Assembly (NCBI GenBank): GCA_965276815.1
Contig: CBDIBE010000011.1
Span: 62,001-126,000 of the forward strand
Direction: 5' to 3'
DNA length: 64,000 nucleotides
From: JAVVHH01 sp965276815
GTDB taxonomy: Bacteria; Pseudomonadota; Alphaproteobacteria; Acetobacterales; Acetobacteraceae
Part shown: piece after piece, positions 32,568-40,604 of the stretch
Layout: each line of letters starts with the position of its first letter
Numbering within the stretch: the first letter of the stretch is position 1
Notes under the pieces: generated by a model
What the model saw: the letters and a program-made list of their open reading frames with translations, nothing else
Told to the model about the DNA's origin: nothing
Databases searched by the model: none
Made by a program: the position numbers and the translations under genes

Positions 32568-33868
32568 GGCACGCCAGCCGGCTTTGGCCCGCCCGCCATC
32601 CAGTCCAGCAATTGCACAGTATGCACGATGGGCACGCCGCCGCCGGTGAGCTGGGTGATGCAGCCGATATTACCGGTCGCGATCAGGTCGGGCTTGGTCG
32701 CCGCGATGTTGTGCAGCTTGCGCTCCCGCAGGCGCCCGGCGATCTCCGGCTGGATCAGGTTGTAGGTCCCGGCCGAACCGCAGCACAGATGCGGCTCGGC
32801 GGGCTCCGAAACGTCAAAGCCGGCCCGGCGCAGCAACGCCTTCGGCGCATCGGTCACCCGCTGCCCATGCTGCAGGCTGCAAGCCGCGTGGTAGGTGACG
32901 CGCAGCTTCGGCGCCGGGCGGACCGGCGCGTAATCGATGCCGGCCAGATACTCCGAGATATCCTTGGTGAGCGCGGAGATCGTCGCCGCCCGCTCGCGCC
33001 ACGGCGTCGGTTCGTTGCGGAACATGAAGCCGTAATCCTTGACCGTCGTGCCGCAGCCGGAGGTGTTGATGACGATGGCGTCCAGGCCTTCGCCCCTGAT
33101 CTCGCGCGTCCAGGCGCCGATGGCATCGCGGGCGCTGCGCATCGCCGCGTCGTGGCGGCCCATGTGATGGGTCAGCGCGCCGCAGCAGGTGACGCGCGGG
33201 GCGATCACGACCTCGATGCCCATGCGCGTCAGCAGCCTGATGGTGGCTTCGTTGATGGCCGGGTCGAGGACGCTCTGCGCACATCCGGTCAGCAGCGCGA
33301 CCCGGCCGCGCTGGCGCGTTTCCGCCTCGTGCACCTGCGGCTCCTGCATCGGGCTCGCCGGCGGCGGCAGCGACGGAGCCAGCTCGAGCATCGCCCGCAG
33401 CCGGCTCGTCAGCCGGAAGCGGCTCGGCAGCAAGCCGCGGAGCGGACGGCCGACCCGCGCCAGCATCAGCGCGAGCCGGAACAGGCCCGGCCGAGGCAGC
33501 ACGGCGGCCAGCGCGCTGCGCAGAGCGCGGTCATGCCAGGGACGCTGATACGTCTCCTCGATATAAGTCCGCGCGTGGTCCACAAGGTGCATGTAGTTCA
33601 CGCCCGAGGGGCAAGTGCTCATGCAGGCGAGGCAGCTCAGGCAGCGGTCCACATGGCGGACCACTTCCTCCGTCGCCGGGCGCCCGCTCTCGAGCATGTC
33701 CTTGATCAGGTAAATTCGGCCGCGCGGACTATCTAGCTCGTCGCCGAGCAACACGAAGGTCGGGCAAGTCGCGGTGCAGAAGCCGCAGTGCACGCAGGTC
33801 CGGAGAACCTGGTTGCTGGACTGGATTTCTGGGTTTTTGAGCTGCTCGGGGGTGAAGGTGGTCTGCAT
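32564..33868 (-). CDS. glcF: Glycolate oxidase, iron-sulfur subunit
   Basis: The 434-residue protein has two 4Fe-4S motifs, CVHCGFCTATCP (about 26-37) and CLSCLACMSTCP (about 77-88), and two CCG-type motifs downstream (VTCCGALTHHMG and HLCCGSAGTYN) as in heterodisulfide-reductase-like subunits. With GlcD and GlcE it forms the membrane-associated complex that oxidises glycolate to glyoxylate and passes electrons to the respiratory chain. The ATG at 33868 lies 8 bases after the glcE stop. Gene order glcD-glcE-glcF is the standard one. No glcC-type regulator is adjacent. Confidence 0.94.
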   Translation of the reverse strand: MQTTFTPEQLKNPEIQSSNQVLRTCVHCGFCTATCPTFVLLGDELDSPRGRIYLIKDMLESGRPATEEVVRHVDRCLSCLACMSTCPSGVNYMHLVDHARTYIEETYQRPWHDRALRSALAAVLPRPGLFRLALMLARVGRPLRGLLPSRFRLTSRLRAMLELAPSLPPPASPMQEPQVHEAETRQRGRVALLTGCAQSVLDPAINEATIRLLTRMGIEVVIAPRVTCCGALTHHMGRHDAAMRSARDAIGAWTREIRGEGLDAIVINTSGCGTTVKDYGFMFRNEPTPWRERAATISALTKDISEYLAGIDYAPVRPAPKLRVTYHAACSLQHGQRVTDAPKALLRRAGFDVSEPAEPHLCCGSAGTYNLIQPEIAGRLRERKLHNIAATKPDLIATGNIGCITQLTGGGVPIVHTVQLLDWMAGGPKPAGVP

Positions 33869-33876
33869 GGTCTGGT

Positions 33877-35061
33877 CTATAGGCCGGCGTAAAGGCGGCC
33901 GGGGTTGAGAATACCGTGCGGATCCATGGCGGACTTGACCCGGCGGGTGATTCGGGCCAGCGGCTCGGGCTCCGGCGGGACGACTTCGATGGCGGCGCGC
34001 ATGCCCTCGGGCGCCCGCAGCACGGTCCAGGTGCCGCGCGCGGCGCGGGCGGCCGCCACGACCGCATCGTGCATCGCCGGGTCGCCTGCCGCCCAGATCA
34101 GGCCGCCGCCCCAATCCAAGAATCCCCTGCCCTTGGCGGCTTCGATCGCGGCGAACGCGGCCGGCCCGGCGGAGGGGCGAACGGAGAGGCGCCAGATGGC
34201 GTCCCCGGGCTCGGTATGCAGCGGGGCGGCGTCGCGGATGGCGCGCCAGGTCTCCTTGCTGACTGGGTCGTCGAGACGCGCGCCGCCCAGCTCGGCGGCG
34301 AGCCGGCCGAGGCGATAGACGACGCTTTTCGCGAAATCCTCGATCCTGATGATCGCGACCGCGCCCTGCCCGGCAAGAGACGGAACGCGCTCGGCCGCTT
34401 CGCCGGGCAGGAAAGCGGCGGCGGACACGCCAAAGGGGGAGCCGAGCGCCTTCGAGAGGATCGCGACGCCAGCCTTGGCGTCAGGCGCCGGCATGACGAG
34501 GCTGCCCGTCAGTTCTGGCGCCGGCAGCACCTTCAAAGTGATCTCGGTCAGCACGCCGAGCGTCCCATGGCTGCCCGTGAGCAGCTTGCACAAATCCAGG
34601 CCGGTCACGTTCTTCAGCACCCGGCCGCCGGAGTGGATCGTCTCCCCGGCCCCGTTCACCGCGCGCACGCCCATCACATGGTCCCGCATCGCACCCCATG
34701 CGACCCGGCGGGGACCCGAGAAATTGGTTGCGACCACGCCGCCCATCGTCTGCTCGGCCCCATTGGATCCCAGCAACGCCGACAAATCGGGCGGCTCAGC
34801 GATGATGTGCTGGCTGCTCTCGGCCAGCTTGGCCTCGACCTCGGCCAGCGTCGTTCCAGCGCGGGCCGAGATGATCAGCTCCTGCGGCGAGTGCAGGACG
34901 ATGCCGGTGAGCTTGCTGGTGGACAGCACGCGGGCCGCCTGCACCGGCCGCAACATGCCGAGCTTGGTGCCGCTGCCCTGGACGAGCAGCGGCTCGCGCG
35001 CCTCGGCCGCTTCCAGGATCGCAGCGGCGACGCCCGCCTCATCGGCCGGCGCCCCATTCAT
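33877..35061 (-). CDS. glcE: Glycolate oxidase, FAD-binding subunit
   Basis: The 394-residue protein is a shortened FAD-linked oxidase homologous to GlcD. It has the PCMH-type FAD region (VQGSGTKLGML, ISARAGTTLAEVEAKL, QTMGGVVATNFSGPRRVAWGAMRDHVMG, LLTGSHGTLGVLTEITLKV) and ends PHGILNPGRLYAGL. GlcE supports the catalytic GlcD subunit in the glycolate oxidase complex. Its ATG overlaps the glcD stop (ATGA), so translation is coupled. The length is slightly above E. coli GlcE (about 350 residues), in line with alphaproteobacterial versions. Confidence 0.94.
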   Translation of the reverse strand: MNGAPADEAGVAAAILEAAEAREPLLVQGSGTKLGMLRPVQAARVLSTSKLTGIVLHSPQELIISARAGTTLAEVEAKLAESSQHIIAEPPDLSALLGSNGAEQTMGGVVATNFSGPRRVAWGAMRDHVMGVRAVNGAGETIHSGGRVLKNVTGLDLCKLLTGSHGTLGVLTEITLKVLPAPELTGSLVMPAPDAKAGVAILSKALGSPFGVSAAAFLPGEAAERVPSLAGQGAVAIIRIEDFAKSVVYRLGRLAAELGGARLDDPVSKETWRAIRDAAPLHTEPGDAIWRLSVRPSAGPAAFAAIEAAKGRGFLDWGGGLIWAAGDPAMHDAVVAAARAARGTWTVLRAPEGMRAAIEVVPPEPEPLARITRRVKSAMDPHGILNPGRLYAGL

Positions 35062-36494
35062 TCCGCTGCTACGGCCTCTTCGAGCGGGAACACCTTGCTC
35101 GGGTTCAGCAGCCAACCGGGGTCGAACGCCGACTTGATCCGCCGCTGCTGCGCCAGCTCCGTCGGCGTGAACTGCACCGGCATCAGATCGCGCTTCTCGA
35201 CGCCGACGCCGTGCTCGCCGGTGAGGCAGCCGCCAACCTCGACGCATAAGGTCAAGACGTCGGCGCCGAACTGTTCCGCCCGCTCGAAACTGCCGGACTC
35301 GTTGGCATCGAACATGATCAGCGGGTGCAGGTTGCCGTCGCCGGCGTGGAAAATGTTGGCGACCTTCAACTGGTATTGCTCGCTCATCTCGCCAATGCGG
35401 CGCAACACGAAGGGGAGCTGGCCGGTCGGGATCGTGCCGTCCATGCAGAGATAATCCGGGCTGATCCGCCCGATGGCGCCGAACGCGCCCTTGCGGCCCT
35501 TCCAGATCGCGATGCTCTCCTCGGTGGACTGGCTCACGCGCAGGCTCAGCGGATTGAACGGGCGGCAGAGGCCGGCGATCCGGGCGAGCAAATCGTCCTG
35601 CTCATGCGCGCTGCCTTCGACCTCGATAATCAGCATCGCCTCGGCATCCAGCGGGTAGCCGGCCGCGGCGAACGCCTCGCAGGCATGGATGGCGGGACGA
35701 TCCATGAACTCCAGCGCGACCGGGATGATGCCGGAGCCGATGATCGCGTCCACGGCGCGGCCGGCGACCTCGTTGGCATCGAACGCCACCAGCATCGCGC
35801 GCTGCCCCTCCGGGCTGCGGAGGATGCGGACGGTGACCTCGGTGACCATGGCCAGCATGCCCTCGCTGCCGGTCAGCAGCCCGAGCCAATCGTAGCCGGC
35901 GGCATCGAGATGAGCGCCGCCGATCTCGATGACTTCGCCCTCGATGGTGACGATGCGCAGGCCGAGCAGGTTATTCGCCGTCACCCCGTATTTCAGGCAG
36001 TGCGCGCCGCCGGAATTCATGCCGACATTGCCGCCAATCATGCAGGCGAGCTGGCTCGACGGGTCCGGCGCGTAGAAAAAGCCGTTCGCGGCGACCGCCT
36101 GGGTAATGCCGACATTGGTCACGCCCGCCTGCACGGTCGCGCAGCGGTCCTGGTAGTCGATGCCGAGGATCCGGTTCATCCGCATCAGTCCGACGACGAC
36201 GCTGTCCGCCATCGGCAGCGCGCCGCCGGACAGGCTGGTGCCAGCTCCGCGCGGAATGACCCGCACGCCGTTCTTGTTCAGGAAACGCAGCACCGCGGCG
36301 ACTTGCTCGGTGGTCTCCGGCAGCACGACGGCGAGCGGAACCTGCCGAAACGCCGGCAATCCGTCGGTCTCGTAGGGTCGGAGGCGGATCGGCTCGCTGA
36401 TCACCCCGGAGGACGGCAGCAGCGCGCGCAACCCGGCCACGATCTCACCCTTCCGAGCCAGGACGTCTTGCTTTGGCGCGAGCTGCGTGACCAT
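35058..36494 (-). CDS. glcD: Glycolate oxidase, catalytic FAD subunit
   Basis: The 478-residue protein carries the FAD-binding PCMH pattern (VIPRGAGTSLSGGA, CATVQAGVTN, MIGGNVGMNSGGAHCLKYG, LLTGSEGMLAMVTEVTV) and the C-terminal catalytic block NIFHAGDGNLHP with GEHGVGVEKR. This is glycolate dehydrogenase/oxidase subunit D, the substrate-binding flavoprotein for the first step of glycolate use after photorespiration-like or xenobiotic release. A ribosome site GAGGGG lies 6-7 bases before the ATG. It heads the glcDEF-TPR operon; a 66-bp gap separates it from rpmJ upstream on the same strand. Confidence 0.95.
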   Translation of the reverse strand: MVTQLAPKQDVLARKGEIVAGLRALLPSSGVISEPIRLRPYETDGLPAFRQVPLAVVLPETTEQVAAVLRFLNKNGVRVIPRGAGTSLSGGALPMADSVVVGLMRMNRILGIDYQDRCATVQAGVTNVGITQAVAANGFFYAPDPSSQLACMIGGNVGMNSGGAHCLKYGVTANNLLGLRIVTIEGEVIEIGGAHLDAAGYDWLGLLTGSEGMLAMVTEVTVRILRSPEGQRAMLVAFDANEVAGRAVDAIIGSGIIPVALEFMDRPAIHACEAFAAAGYPLDAEAMLIIEVEGSAHEQDDLLARIAGLCRPFNPLSLRVSQSTEESIAIWKGRKGAFGAIGRISPDYLCMDGTIPTGQLPFVLRRIGEMSEQYQLKVANIFHAGDGNLHPLIMFDANESGSFERAEQFGADVLTLCVEVGGCLTGEHGVGVEKRDLMPVQFTPTELAQQRRIKSAFDPGWLLNPSKVFPLEEAVAAE

Positions 36495-36560
36495 CGCGAT
36501 CCCCTCGTGGCGCTTACCCCGCAGACATGGGCGGGGTATGCGGAGGGGACAACCGGGAAA

Positions 36561-36686
36561 TCAGCCCTGGCGGGCCTTCATACGCGGGTTTTTCTTGTTG
36601 ATGACGTACACGCGGCCGTGCCGGCGCACCACGCGGCAGTTCTTGTCGCGAATCTTCGCAGATTTCAGGCTGTTGCGGATTTTCAT
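36561..36686 (-). CDS. rpmJ: Ribosomal protein L36 (bL36)
   Basis: The 41-residue product begins MKIRNSLKSAKIRDKNC and ends PRMKARQG, the alphaproteobacterial form of L36 (41 residues, single Cys, no complete zinc ribbon). It is a component of the 50S subunit. The gene stands alone, not in the spc operon, which is normal in alphaproteobacteria. The ATG at 36686 follows a weak purine stretch. It is upstream of glcD on the same strand and could share transcripts with it, but a separate promoter is more likely for a ribosomal protein. Confidence 0.95.
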   Translation of the reverse strand: MKIRNSLKSAKIRDKNCRVVRRHGRVYVINKKNPRMKARQG

Positions 36687-36773
36687 GGTGAACTCGTGGC
36701 CGGGTGCAAGCGGAAGCGCGGGCGTGTAGCCTCCGAAGCCCAGGAAGTCAAGGTTTGGCTCCGCTTCCGCGGC

Positions 36774-37100
36774 TCAGGCAAACTGCGTCAGCACGTAGCG
36801 AACGACCTCATCGCCCACCACGGACGGCTTATGGCGGTGTTCGCGGCCGGCGGGGATGTGCAGCATGTCGCCTGGGCCGGCCTCGACCGAATGATCGTCG
36901 AACCGGTACAGGATGCGGCCGGCCAGGATGAAGATGCTGTGACCGGTCTCGCACCACTCGGGTTCCGGGCCGCCCGGTGCGCGCTCCTGATACCGAAGTG
37001 CCACGCCAAACGGCGATAGCGCCTCGCGGACGTTCAGCCCTGGGCCATGCTGGGTCAACGCGTGGTCGGCGGCGCGGAACAGGTAGGGACTATCGGGCAT
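36774..37100 (-). CDS. Cupin-fold protein (108 aa)
   Basis: The short protein has a single cupin barrel: WCETGHSIFILAGRILYRF, then SVEAGPGDMLHIPAGREHRHKPSV, matching the second cupin motif (PGD...IPAGxxH). Possible metal ligands are His in TGHS, and the His residues of IPAGREHRHK. Such small cupins are frequent and have varied or unknown roles (metal-binding isomerases, sensors). ATG 37100 gives a compact cupin; the frame is open 42 codons upstream but that extension overlaps the divergent gene. It ends 87 bp before the rpmJ start on the same strand. Confidence 0.8.
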   Translation of the reverse strand: MPDSPYLFRAADHALTQHGPGLNVREALSPFGVALRYQERAPGGPEPEWCETGHSIFILAGRILYRFDDHSVEAGPGDMLHIPAGREHRHKPSVVGDEVVRYVLTQFA

Positions 37101-37173
37101 CACCGATCTTTGCGAGCCGCCGCGTTCGATGGCAAGGGTTGACCGCGCTGCCGCAGGCCCGCATGTGGCGGAG

Positions 37174-37593
37174 ATGCGCAACCGTGGCGTTTGGACCGCC
37201 TTCCTCCTGATGTGCTTCCTGATCACCGGGCTGGTGGGCCTGTTCGCCAGCTACGCGACGCCGATCCCGCTCGAGCGCGCGCTGATCCGCACCGGGGTGC
37301 TCGACCAGGTGCTCGACGCCGCACAGGCGCCGGACGCAGCCGCGAAGCTCGAGGCGCTGCGGCCGCAACTGGGCGACCAGGCGCAACTCGTGCTGTCCGG
37401 GCCTGGCAACCTCGCCGCTAGGGTCGCCACTGCGCGGGCGGCGATCCTCTCGGAGGAGGCGCGCGAGGAGAACAGCATCGGCTTCCGCTCGCGGCTGATG
37501 ATCATCGTGGTCACGGTGCTGGCGTCGGGGCTTGGCGCCGGGCTGCTGGCGATGGCCGTGCGTGGCGCGCAACGGGAAGGCGCGCTTTCCTAA
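37174..37593 (+). CDS. Small membrane protein with two terminal spans (139 aa)
   Basis: The product has one membrane span near each end (VWTAFLLMCFLITGLVGLFASY, about 6-27; LMIIVVTVLASGLGAGLLAMAV, about 108-129) enclosing an Ala-rich helical domain of about 80 residues that should be periplasmic. No family is recognised. The ATG at 37174 follows GGCGGAG and opens with MRNRGVWTAF; an upstream ATG at 37129 adds 15 residues. It is followed after 28 bp by the RnfD-like gene and DUF2330 gene on the same strand, so it may form a three-gene unit with them. Confidence 0.65.
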   Translation: MRNRGVWTAFLLMCFLITGLVGLFASYATPIPLERALIRTGVLDQVLDAAQAPDAAAKLEALRPQLGDQAQLVLSGPGNLAARVATARAAILSEEAREENSIGFRSRLMIIVVTVLASGLGAGLLAMAVRGAQREGALS

Positions 37594-37621
37594 CGCAAGC
37601 GGTTCGGTTATCCTCCGAAGC

Positions 37622-38413
37622 ATGGAGCGGGCTGACCCGAGGGTATTCCAGATCGCGACGCTGGGCGTATTGCTCGCGATCAATCTCGCCTGGTTCGATC
37701 TCGGCGCGCGCTGGGATCAGACGCTAGTGACCTTGGCGGCCACGGCGGCGGCGCAGTTCGCGCTCGGACGGGTGCTCGGCGTGCCGTTCGAGGCGCGCAG
37801 TGCGGCCATCACCGGCCTGTCGCTCAGCTTGCTGTTGCGGGCCAACAATCCGCTGATTTGGCTAGCCTCCGGCGCGCTGGCGATCGGGTCCAAGTTCATT
37901 CTGCGGGTCCGCGGCAAGCATCTGTTCAACCCGGCGGCGTTCGCGATCGTTGCCCTGCTGCTCGCCGGCGGCGGCCAGGTCTGGGTCTCGCCGGGTCAAT
38001 GGGGCGCGCAGGTCTGGCTCGGGCTGCTGGTCGCCTCGGCAGCCACGCTCGTGCTCGCGCGGTCGAGCCGGGTGGATATCGCGCTCGCCTTCCTTGGCGC
38101 CTACGGGCTGTTGCTGGTGGGACGCGCCTGGTGGCTCGGCGACCCCTGGCAGATCCCGGCGCACCAACTGCAGACCGGCAGCCTGCTGATCTTCGGCTGC
38201 TTCATGATCACCGACCCGCGCTCCACGCCGGACCATCGCGTCGGGCGCATGCTGTTCGCGCTGCTCGTTGCGGCGCTGGCGTATTGGCTGCAATTCACCG
38301 AGCAGATGCGGACGTCGCTCTATGTAGCGCTGATCCTGGCCTCGCTCGCGACGCCATTGATCGATTTGGCCCTGCCAGCACCGAAATTTCACTGGCGCAC
38401 CCAGGAGGCTTGA
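37622..38413 (+). CDS. Stand-alone RnfD/NqrB-like membrane protein
   Basis: The 263-residue polytopic protein (about seven to eight spans) resembles the NQR2/RnfD/RnfE family, with blocks such as SKFILRVRGKHLFNPAAFAIV and GSLLIFGCFMITDPRSTPD. In true RnfD and NqrB a Thr in a S/D-G-A-T motif carries a covalent flavin; I find no such motif, and the protein is shorter than RnfD (about 330-350). No other rnf or nqr gene is nearby. It therefore is unlikely to be part of an electron-transport complex of the usual type. It ends one base before the DUF2330 gene starts, implying a joint function. Confidence 0.78.
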   Translation: MERADPRVFQIATLGVLLAINLAWFDLGARWDQTLVTLAATAAAQFALGRVLGVPFEARSAAITGLSLSLLLRANNPLIWLASGALAIGSKFILRVRGKHLFNPAAFAIVALLLAGGGQVWVSPGQWGAQVWLGLLVASAATLVLARSSRVDIALAFLGAYGLLLVGRAWWLGDPWQIPAHQLQTGSLLIFGCFMITDPRSTPDHRVGRMLFALLVAALAYWLQFTEQMRTSLYVALILASLATPLIDLALPAPKFHWRTQEA

Positions 38414-38414
38414 G

Positions 38415-39683
38415 ATGCGAATTCTAGCAGTCGCGGTCATGCTGCTGTTCGGCGCGTGCGAGAGCGTGCGGGCGTTCTGCGGCTTCTACGTGGCCCAGTC
38501 CGGCGGACCGCTCTACAACCACGCGTCGAAGGTGGTGCTGGCGCATCGCGGCGACCGAACGGCCATTACCATGTCGAGCGACGTGGACGGTGAGCCCAAA
38601 GATTTCGCGCTCGTCGTGCCGGTGCCGACAGTGATCCAGCGGGACCAAGTTCGGCTCGTGCAGTCACAGACCATCGACCACCTGGACGCGTATACCGTGC
38701 CGCGCCTGGTCGAGTTTTTCGACCCTGATCCGTGCGAGCCGCCACGCCCGACGATGTCGATGGCCGTGCCACTGCCGTCAATAGCCGCGGTGCGGGCCCG
38801 CGGTCCCGATGCGCTCGGTGTTCACATCGAGGCGAGCTACAGCGTCGGCGAATACGACATCCTGGTGTTGTCGGCCGCCGATAGCGGTGGTCTGCTGACC
38901 TGGCTGAACCAGAACGGCTACAAGGTGCCGGCGGCGGCCGAGCCGACGATCCGCAGCTATCTGCGGCAAGACATGCGGTTCTTCGTCGCCAAAGTGAACC
39001 TCGAACGCCAGGCGAGCCAGGGCAAGTTCCTGCGGCCGATCCAGGTCGAGTACAGCTCGCCGAAATTCATGCTGCCGATCCGGCTTGGCACCGTGAATGC
39101 GGACGGGCCGCAGGAGATGGTGGTGCTGGCGTTGACCGAACACGGCAGGGTCGAGACGACGAACTATCAGACGGTGCGGATGCCGACGGGCAGCGAGGTG
39201 CCACTCTTCATCAAGGGCGAGTTCGCGCCGTTCTACAAGGCAGTGTTCAACCGGCAGGTGGAGGATCACGGCGGCCGGGCGGTGTTCCTGGAATATGCGT
39301 GGGACCTTGGCTCGTGCGACCCATGCTCGGCCAACCCGATGAGCACCGACGAGCTGCGCGAGCTCGGCGCGGATTGGCTGGCCCATGCCGGCTCCGCCAT
39401 GCAGCCGGCCTACGTCACGCGGCTGCATCTGCGCTACGACCGCGACCATTTCCCGGAGGACCTGGCACTGCAGGAGACCGGCGACCGGGAGAACTACCAG
39501 GCGCGCTACGTGCTGCAGCAGCCGTTTAGCGGCCTGATGAAGTGCGAGGCCGGCGAGCGTTATCGGGCATCCCTGCCAGAGCGGGCGACGCGGGAAGCAC
39601 GCACGCTGGTCGAACTGACGAATTGGAGCTTCGCGGATGTCCGGCAGAAAATGACGGCGAGTGGGCAAACGCTGCCGCAATAG
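38415..39683 (+). CDS. Secreted DUF2330 protein
   Basis: The 422-residue protein has a signal peptide (AVAVMLLFGACESVRA) directly followed by the family's FCGFYVA start. Blocks typical of DUF2330 include DFALVVPVPTVI, RLVEFFDPDPCEPP, YDILVLSAADSGGLLTWLNQNGY and FFVAKVNL. Six cysteines (for example CGF, DPCEP, SCDPC, KCEAG) may form disulfides in the periplasm. Its biochemical role is unknown. The ATG has AGGAGG about 8 bases upstream and sits one base after the RnfD-like stop. Co-occurrence of DUF2330 with an RnfD-like membrane protein looks deliberate; a complex with the periplasmic side of that protein is a hypothesis. Confidence 0.82.
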   Translation: MRILAVAVMLLFGACESVRAFCGFYVAQSGGPLYNHASKVVLAHRGDRTAITMSSDVDGEPKDFALVVPVPTVIQRDQVRLVQSQTIDHLDAYTVPRLVEFFDPDPCEPPRPTMSMAVPLPSIAAVRARGPDALGVHIEASYSVGEYDILVLSAADSGGLLTWLNQNGYKVPAAAEPTIRSYLRQDMRFFVAKVNLERQASQGKFLRPIQVEYSSPKFMLPIRLGTVNADGPQEMVVLALTEHGRVETTNYQTVRMPTGSEVPLFIKGEFAPFYKAVFNRQVEDHGGRAVFLEYAWDLGSCDPCSANPMSTDELRELGADWLAHAGSAMQPAYVTRLHLRYDRDHFPEDLALQETGDRENYQARYVLQQPFSGLMKCEAGERYRASLPERATREARTLVELTNWSFADVRQKMTASGQTLPQ

Positions 39684-39713
39684 CCCGCTCCCACTGGGAC
39701 CGGGAAAGGAGCG

Positions 39714-40598
39714 TTAGCCCGGGACACCGAGTTCGCGGCGATAGCGTCGGAAGCACGCCGCGCCGCATTCGAGCCGCATCAACGCGCCCTCGGCGAGCGC
39801 GGGCGCCAGTTCCGGCCGGGCCTCGACCAGCGGCCAAGCCGCCTCGGCGTTCCAGGCCGCCGAGTGCTTGATGTCGAGCACCGCGTGCAGGTCGAAATAA
39901 TGCCGGTTCTCCGCCCTCACCCCCAACCGCTTCAACCCGGCCGCCACCAGCTTCGAGCGACCCGGCGCCGTTTGCTCGATGACGCCCATCGCGCCCACCG
40001 AATGGAACGCGTAGCGCCGGCTGCAGGCCAGCCCGGCCATCGTGTTGGCCAGCGCGAGCGATTCCCAGATCGTCGTCTCGACAAGCGGGTCCAGCCGCAG
40101 GCTCTTGGCGAGCTTCTCCAGCATCGGACCATGCATACCCTTCGGGTTGCCGCGGCCCATCTCGTCCCAGTAATTTCGCGCCAGCTCCAACTTGGCGCGT
40201 TGCGGCAGCCGGACCTGGGTCACGGCGGTCAGGTCGTCGAACCCGGCCTCGCCAGCGACCTCCTGGGTCAGAAACCACCGCATCTCGTCGATCGTGGCCT
40301 GCTCGGCGAGCCAGGCGAAAAGCGGATCGCCCTGGCCGGGCCCGGTGCGGTCGAGTTCCTCGAACCAGGCAACGAAACCGTCGGGGTCACGCGGCGCCTG
40401 GGCCGCACGCTCGGCGATCCGAGCGCGCGACGCCTCCAGCCATTGTCCCTCCTGCACGAGCATCTCACACTGAATTTCAAGCTCGGCGACCCAGTCCCGA
40501 TGCGGCAGGCCCGGAGTGAAGCGCTGTGCGTTGAACGCCGCGAGGCGGCGGTGCCAGGCGTCGTCAGTCGTCGGCGGCAGGTTGCTTCCGTCGGGCAT
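39714..40598 (-). CDS. Haem-oxygenase-like diiron oxidase (iron-containing redox enzyme family)
   Basis: The 294-residue all-helical protein carries the ligand pattern of the haem-oxygenase-like diiron oxidase superfamily (CADD, UndA, SznF): an acidic start Glu113 in LTQEVAGEAGF, Glu146 and His156 in DEMGRGNPKGMHGPML, Glu208 in GVIEQTAP, and the H-x-x-x-D-x-x-H motif at 238-245 (LHAVLDIKH). Such enzymes activate oxygen to cleave or oxidise amino-acid, fatty-acid or aromatic substrates. The substrate is unknown. It begins 6 bases after the stop of a methyltransferase gene, so the two are co-transcribed, suggesting a small biosynthetic or cofactor-forming step. Whether iron or manganese/iron is used cannot be told. 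Confidence 0.78.
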   Translation of the reverse strand: MPDGSNLPPTTDDAWHRRLAAFNAQRFTPGLPHRDWVAELEIQCEMLVQEGQWLEASRARIAERAAQAPRDPDGFVAWFEELDRTGPGQGDPLFAWLAEQATIDEMRWFLTQEVAGEAGFDDLTAVTQVRLPQRAKLELARNYWDEMGRGNPKGMHGPMLEKLAKSLRLDPLVETTIWESLALANTMAGLACSRRYAFHSVGAMGVIEQTAPGRSKLVAAGLKRLGVRAENRHYFDLHAVLDIKHSAAWNAEAAWPLVEARPELAPALAEGALMRLECGAACFRRYRRELGVPG

Positions 40599-40604
40599 GG
40601 CGAT

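Noticed and set aside
36561..36773. tRNA or small RNA near rpmJ
   Set aside because: No cloverleaf or T-loop consensus; the only feature is the L36 gene.
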